DNA from: Thermoplasmata archaeon
GTDB lineage: Archaea; Thermoplasmatota; Thermoplasmata; Halarchaeoplasmatales; Halarchaeoplasmataceae
Length of the DNA: 44,784 bases
Direction: 5' to 3'
Assembly: GCA_003560595.1 (NCBI GenBank)
Contig: PWKY01000047.1
Span: 1-44,784 of the forward strand
The notes below the pieces were generated by a model. That model saw only the letters and a program-made list of their open reading frames with translations, made no database searches and was not told where the DNA came from. Below, in pieces: positions 41,387 to 44,784 of this stretch (its first letter is position 1; the number at the start of each line of letters is the position of its first letter). Both the position numbers and the translations under genes were made by a program.

Positions 41387-42259
41387 GTGCTGCCTCTGAA
41401 GTTAGATAAAAAGACAGGAACCGTTATCGCGACGGTGATATTCCTCCTAGCCGCATGGATGGTTGGTAGTTTGTTTTATACCCTGCCTCATGTGACGGAG
41501 GAGGGGACTCCCCCAGGATATTCTGCAGAGCCGGTAGAAGAAGTCGGAGGGGCTCCGGAGCCTATAAACCTTCCCTGGAGACTACTTCGATGGACAGTGT
41601 TAGGTTTAGCGCTGGCCGTTATATTCTCAACCGCCTTATTAAAAATATTTACCGAAAAGAGGGTGATCCAGGAGTTTTTCATGGAACTTTTAACATTAGG
41701 CGGTGTGCTGTTGTTTTTTGTTACATGGAGATTTTTACTGGATCTAGCTGGAGGGGTGTCTAATCATTACTCGTCCAGTGGCCTATCCGGCGGTTTTTCA
41801 CCAGCAGGACATTCAGTTACCGAAGCAGGTCAGTCCAATATCTTTATTCCGATAATTATAATGGCGGCGTTGGTTGGATTTCTATTGGTTCGGGTTGCCT
41901 TGACTTTTTTAAGCAAGGAGGAAGAAGTAGATGTAGAAAAGGATGTTACTGAAACTATCGACCGTACTCTCAGCGACCTTTACAAGGGTAAGGACGCCAG
42001 GTCCGCCATCATCAGGTGCTATATCGAGATGAGTCATCACCTGGAGCAGCAAGGTGTCAGTGAAAGAGATTCCTTCACCCCTCGGGAGTTTAGAACCTGG
42101 GCTATGAAGAGACTTGATCTCGGCATCGAATCTTTAGAGGTATTGACCTCCATGTTCGAGAAGGCACGCTACAGCCATCACCCTCTCAGCATTGAGGAAA
42201 AGGAACAGGCTATCGAGAGCTTGGAAGATCTGAAAGAACAGTTGGAGGTGGTTGAATGA
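41387..42259 (+). CDS. DUF4129-domain membrane protein, copy 2
   Basis: A paralogue of the preceding protein: LDKKTGTVIATVIFLLAAWMVGSLFY aligns with the start of copy 1, and the C-terminal domain repeats TIDRTLSDLYKGKDARSAIIRCYIEM, TPREFRTWAMKRL and KARYSHH. The extracytoplasmic loops differ strongly (PGYSAEPVEEVGGAPEP here). The GTG at 41387 is taken as start, but AGGTG spaced six bases before a CTG at 41396 would place the start exactly where copy 1 begins. It overlaps the next gene by ATGA. Two divergent DUF4129 copies may form a heteromer (inference). Confidence 0.8.
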   Translation: MLPLKLDKKTGTVIATVIFLLAAWMVGSLFYTLPHVTEEGTPPGYSAEPVEEVGGAPEPINLPWRLLRWTVLGLALAVIFSTALLKIFTEKRVIQEFFMELLTLGGVLLFFVTWRFLLDLAGGVSNHYSSSGLSGGFSPAGHSVTEAGQSNIFIPIIIMAALVGFLLVRVALTFLSKEEEVDVEKDVTETIDRTLSDLYKGKDARSAIIRCYIEMSHHLEQQGVSERDSFTPREFRTWAMKRLDLGIESLEVLTSMFEKARYSHHPLSIEEKEQAIESLEDLKEQLEVVE

Positions 42260-42828
42260 AAGAAACTATACGTCATAGTCTGTCCAGGGGATATACTCTA
42301 TTGATCGTGATGGCGGTCGGTGCCCTATGTATCGCTCTTTTATTTCCCTCCGGTCCGCTGAGGGCGATAATCGTTTTACTTATACTCTTCTCTATGGGTA
42401 TGTTAGTGGTTCAGGACATGATAATATTCAGTAAGCCCGTAGTTGAGTGGAAACGGAAAGAAACCCTTGATGAAATAGAACATCTATTGATGCCCTCTGT
42501 TAAGGTTTTTGTAAAAGGTGCCATAGAAGGATCAGAATATAGTAGAGAGAGGGTCCACGATGATATACGTAGATGGTTCTTTTCAAAGATCGAGACTGAA
42601 AGGGGTATAACCGATACTAGACTTGAAGATCTTCAGGATGACCCTGAAATCTTTAGAAATTTTATCGGCGATGAGAAGATCGCTGGTTTTCTGCTTAACG
42701 GTTACAGTGGTTCAAACTTCAAGCAAAAAAAAGTTAGCTATTTCCTATCCAAAACTGCAACAGGCAAGGACAAGAAGTATGAAATGTGGTTGAAAGATCT
42801 CTTGCTACGTATGGAGGAGTGGGAATGA
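42256..42828 (+). CDS. Small membrane protein of the DUF58 operon (DUF7269-like by position)
   Basis: Two membrane helices near the N-terminus (about residues 12-30 and 33-56) are followed by a soluble domain of about 130 residues (WKRKETLDEIEHLL to LLRMEEWE) with no known signature. The ATG overlaps the stop of the second DUF4129 gene (ATGA), and its own stop overlaps the DUF58 start in the same way, so translation is coupled. Haloarchaeal DUF58 clusters carry a protein of this size and topology in the same place (DUF7269); the equivalence here is by position, not sequence. Confidence 0.7.
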   Translation: MKETIRHSLSRGYTLLIVMAVGALCIALLFPSGPLRAIIVLLILFSMGMLVVQDMIIFSKPVVEWKRKETLDEIEHLLMPSVKVFVKGAIEGSEYSRERVHDDIRRWFFSKIETERGITDTRLEDLQDDPEIFRNFIGDEKIAGFLLNGYSGSNFKQKKVSYFLSKTATGKDKKYEMWLKDLLLRMEEWE

Positions 42829-44090
42829 TACAGAGGAGTAGAACTTCTGCCGTACTTGTACTGATATCGACTATATCCTTGATTTTCGCCATATTCTTCG
42901 GCAGCTGGACCCTTTTAGCAACCTCTTTAGTATTTCTGTCCATAATCGTTATCTCATTGAAAGATCTTCCTCCCACCGATATAGATGTAAAAGTTCATTG
43001 GGATCGACAAGAAATACATCTCCACGAGGGAGACGATTTTGTAATGGATCTCACAATAAAGAATGAAGGTGAAGATATAGAGCTCCTTGAAGTATTCTGT
43101 AAACTCCCATCGGAGTTGGAAGTTATGGATGGTTCGATACATAACATACTTTCCATCGGTTCGGGTGAAAAAAAGACGGTATCGTTCACTATTTCAGTAC
43201 CCCTCAGAGGTGATTATCATATATCCCATATATACATGAGAACTAGGGACCCTATGGGCATATTTAGAACTGAAAGAAAGTTTGAAAGGCCCACCTCGGT
43301 TCACGTTCTCCCCGCACAGGAGGAAATGAAGCAGGGTAAGATACGACCTAGGTATCCAAAAAATCGTCTTGGTAACATATCTTCAAAGGCAGTTGGGGTG
43401 GGTACAGAATTCTTTGCTTTAAGGGAGTACAGAGCCGGAGATCGGATGAGAGACATAAACTGGAAGGCAACAGCCAAGAACCTAGAGCCCATAACGAATG
43501 ATTTTGAAGGGGAGATGAGTGGAGATGTTATACTTATCGTCGATGGTTTCAAAGGATCGAACATAGGCAGTGTTAGGGATAACACATTCGGCGCTTCTGT
43601 GAGAGCTGCGGCTACACTATCGTCTAACATATTAGCGGATAGAAATAGAGTCGGCTTGATAGTACTCGGCGAACGTCTTTCCTGGATATATCCGGGTTAT
43701 GGCAGGGAGCAGTATTACAAGATATTATCTCAGCTCAGTTCTTTAGTATCCGGAGGTCTTTGGCAGTTAGGCGATGTACAGAGTCTTTTGCAGCGATTTT
43801 TCCCCTCCCGCTGTCTTCTGATCATCATATCCCCACTTACCAACCCCAAAGTAACGCAAACGATTTATGATATGACCCGTAGAAAGTACAACCTCCTGGT
43901 CATATCGCCTTCTCCATTAGCGATAGAAAGTAAGATAGGGGGTTCTCATGGTATGATATCTGAGAAGATGTATTCTCTTAATCGTAATAACACCATGAAT
44001 CAACTATGGCGTTATTGTCCGGTTATAGATTGGGATCCCAATGAACCACTAGAGGTAGCGGTAGAGGAGGTGGGACGATATCTAAGATAA
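42825..44090 (+). CDS. DUF58-domain protein (MoxR-associated)
   Basis: Two N-terminal membrane helices (about residues 9-26 and 28-46), a beta-rich region (DLTIKNEGEDIELLEVFC), then the DUF58 signature YRAGDRMRDINWKATAKN starting near residue 202, followed by a VWA-like fold with DVILIVDG (MIDAS-like start, D-x-D). In bacteria and archaea DUF58 proteins work with MoxR AAA+ ATPases, probably maturing or inserting metal into partner complexes. No MoxR gene is in the window. ATG 42825 is coupled by ATGA to the upstream gene and preceded by GGAGG; an in-frame start at 42786 would overlap that gene by more. Confidence 0.85.
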   Translation: MIQRSRTSAVLVLISTISLIFAIFFGSWTLLATSLVFLSIIVISLKDLPPTDIDVKVHWDRQEIHLHEGDDFVMDLTIKNEGEDIELLEVFCKLPSELEVMDGSIHNILSIGSGEKKTVSFTISVPLRGDYHISHIYMRTRDPMGIFRTERKFERPTSVHVLPAQEEMKQGKIRPRYPKNRLGNISSKAVGVGTEFFALREYRAGDRMRDINWKATAKNLEPITNDFEGEMSGDVILIVDGFKGSNIGSVRDNTFGASVRAAATLSSNILADRNRVGLIVLGERLSWIYPGYGREQYYKILSQLSSLVSGGLWQLGDVQSLLQRFFPSRCLLIIISPLTNPKVTQTIYDMTRRKYNLLVISPSPLAIESKIGGSHGMISEKMYSLNRNNTMNQLWRYCPVIDWDPNEPLEVAVEEVGRYLR

Positions 44091-44149
44091 AAACACCAAA
44101 GCTTGTTCAATCAATAGTCCCTATCCTTTTATCAGGACTATTTGCTTCT

Positions 44150-44641
44150 GTGGTATCCCTTCATTCTTCATGGTGGTATATCCCCCTCGTGCTATGCATA
44201 ATATCTATCATTGGCATCCTCCTTAATCTAGAAGTGTTGTTTTATTCCGGATTGGCGGCAAGTGGAGCGTCTTTTGCTTTTATCAACCGGTTTTTACCTT
44301 ACAGTGAACTAGCACTGATCAGGATATTGGCGGCTTATCTGATCTTTTACACCGCATGGCGATTATCTGTGATCGCAGAACTATTCGATGATGTGGATTC
44401 ACCAGACAACATAGGACACATCCTTATATCGCATCACACAAAGTTGATAGTTAATGTCTCACTGGCGTGCATACTCTCGTTCATCGGCACACTGATGGCC
44501 TTCCAGGGTTATCAAGGTGTGGTTATTTCGCCCATAGCCGTGTTCTTGGTATTCACGATGATATTCTTCGTTCTGTTGATGTTTTTAATCAGGTATCTCC
44601 CTGAATATTTCTTCAAATCTCCTCCGACAGATACCGATTGA
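44150..44641 (+). CDS. Multi-helix membrane protein closing the DUF58 operon; start uncertain
   Basis: A membrane protein with about four or five hydrophobic helices and no soluble domain. From the GTG at 44150 it would begin in the middle of a hydrophobic segment (VVSLHSSWWYIPLVLC). The frame stays open upstream, and a strong ribosome site (GAGGAGGTGGG at 44064-44074) sits just before an ATA codon at 44078; starting there adds SKIKTPKLVQSIVPILLSGL, a normal basic-then-hydrophobic start. The gene may therefore use AUA (or a nearby unusual codon), overlapping the DUF58 end by 13 bases. Haloarchaeal DUF58 loci have a membrane protein (DUF7519) in this place; that link is by position only. Confidence 0.6.
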   Translation: MVSLHSSWWYIPLVLCIISIIGILLNLEVLFYSGLAASGASFAFINRFLPYSELALIRILAAYLIFYTAWRLSVIAELFDDVDSPDNIGHILISHHTKLIVNVSLACILSFIGTLMAFQGYQGVVISPIAVFLVFTMIFFVLLMFLIRYLPEYFFKSPPTDTD

Positions 44642-44715
44642 ATTTAGAAAAAATCTGTCGGTTAGAGACTTTTTATTATCTTCGGGAAAAGTTGTTAAAT
44701 GAGAAAGGGTTACAG

Positions 44716-44784
44716 TTTAACGAGCATGTCTGGAGATATGTCCTTTTTGACATTCAATCAACCACTCCAGGCATGCTCGTTTAA
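44716..44784. repeat. 20-bp inverted repeat with inner hairpin at window end
   Basis: The left arm 44716-44735 and right arm 44765-44784 are reverse complements at 18 of 20 positions (core ACGAGCATG...TGGAG). They enclose 29 bases that include a second small stem, ATGTC (44738-44742) with GACAT (44749-44753), around CTTTTT. It begins 74 bases after the last membrane gene. It could be a terminator, a structured RNA or the end of a small mobile element; the sequence stops at the right arm. Confidence 0.6.

Noticed and set aside
1-44784. Insertion sequence, integrase or prophage genes
   Set aside because: No transposase, integrase or phage structural signature was found in any long frame.

Overview
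The window comes from an archaeal chromosome. The evidence is an archaeal-type alanyl-tRNA synthetase, an isopentenyl phosphate kinase, a type 2 isopentenyl-diphosphate isomerase and a geranylgeranyl-type prenyl synthase in one operon. It also has Ras-like small GTPases, A/T-rich TATA-type boxes 20 to 35 bases before many start codons (several genes look leaderless), and a euryarchaeal-style CARF regulator. A Euryarchaeota/Thermoplasmatota-like uncultured lineage is my best guess, but the phylum is inference. Coding density is high. I see no CRISPR array, no transposase and no rRNA.

Layout. 1-5 kb: the end of an unrecognised gene; a CARF-winged-helix regulator divergent from an AAA+ ATPase, with two copies of one palindrome (TAACG-N8-CGTTA) between them; a strong hairpin; an RNase J-like beta-CASP nuclease. 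5-7 kb: a HAD phosphatase, a 52-residue CxxCxGxG zinc protein and an isolated V-type proteolipid-like membrane protein. 7-14 kb: a 2281-residue secreted GLUG-repeat protein. 14-24.5 kb: mixed small operons (GIY-YIG protein, second HAD, AAA/TPR signalling protein, DJ-1/PfpI protein, HExxH peptidase, Na+/solute symporter with a small partner, nitrilase, lipoprotein, GDT1-like cation exporter, Nudix hydrolase). 24.6-29.8 kb: a zinc-ribbon coiled-coil protein followed by a 1330-residue, almost proline-free coiled coil.

29.8-35.2 kb (minus strand) is a compact operon: sucC, trmO, folD, a 54-residue ORF, isopentenyl phosphate kinase, fni and prenyl synthase. The last three convert isopentenyl phosphate to IPP, isomerise it to DMAPP and build GGPP for archaeal lipids. 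35.3-37 kb holds two convergent small GTPases with helical tails. 37.2-40.3 kb holds a tandem array of three tRNA-unit-length hairpins that reuse the first 12 bases of the adjacent tRNA-Ala(GGC), then alaS convergent with that tRNA. 40.4-44.6 kb holds a DUF4129 x2 / small membrane protein / DUF58 / membrane protein operon of the MoxR-associated kind, and the window ends in a 20-bp inverted repeat.

The parts most worth a second look are the divergent CARF/AAA+ locus with its twin operators, the tRNA-like hairpin array, and the giant coiled-coil pair.
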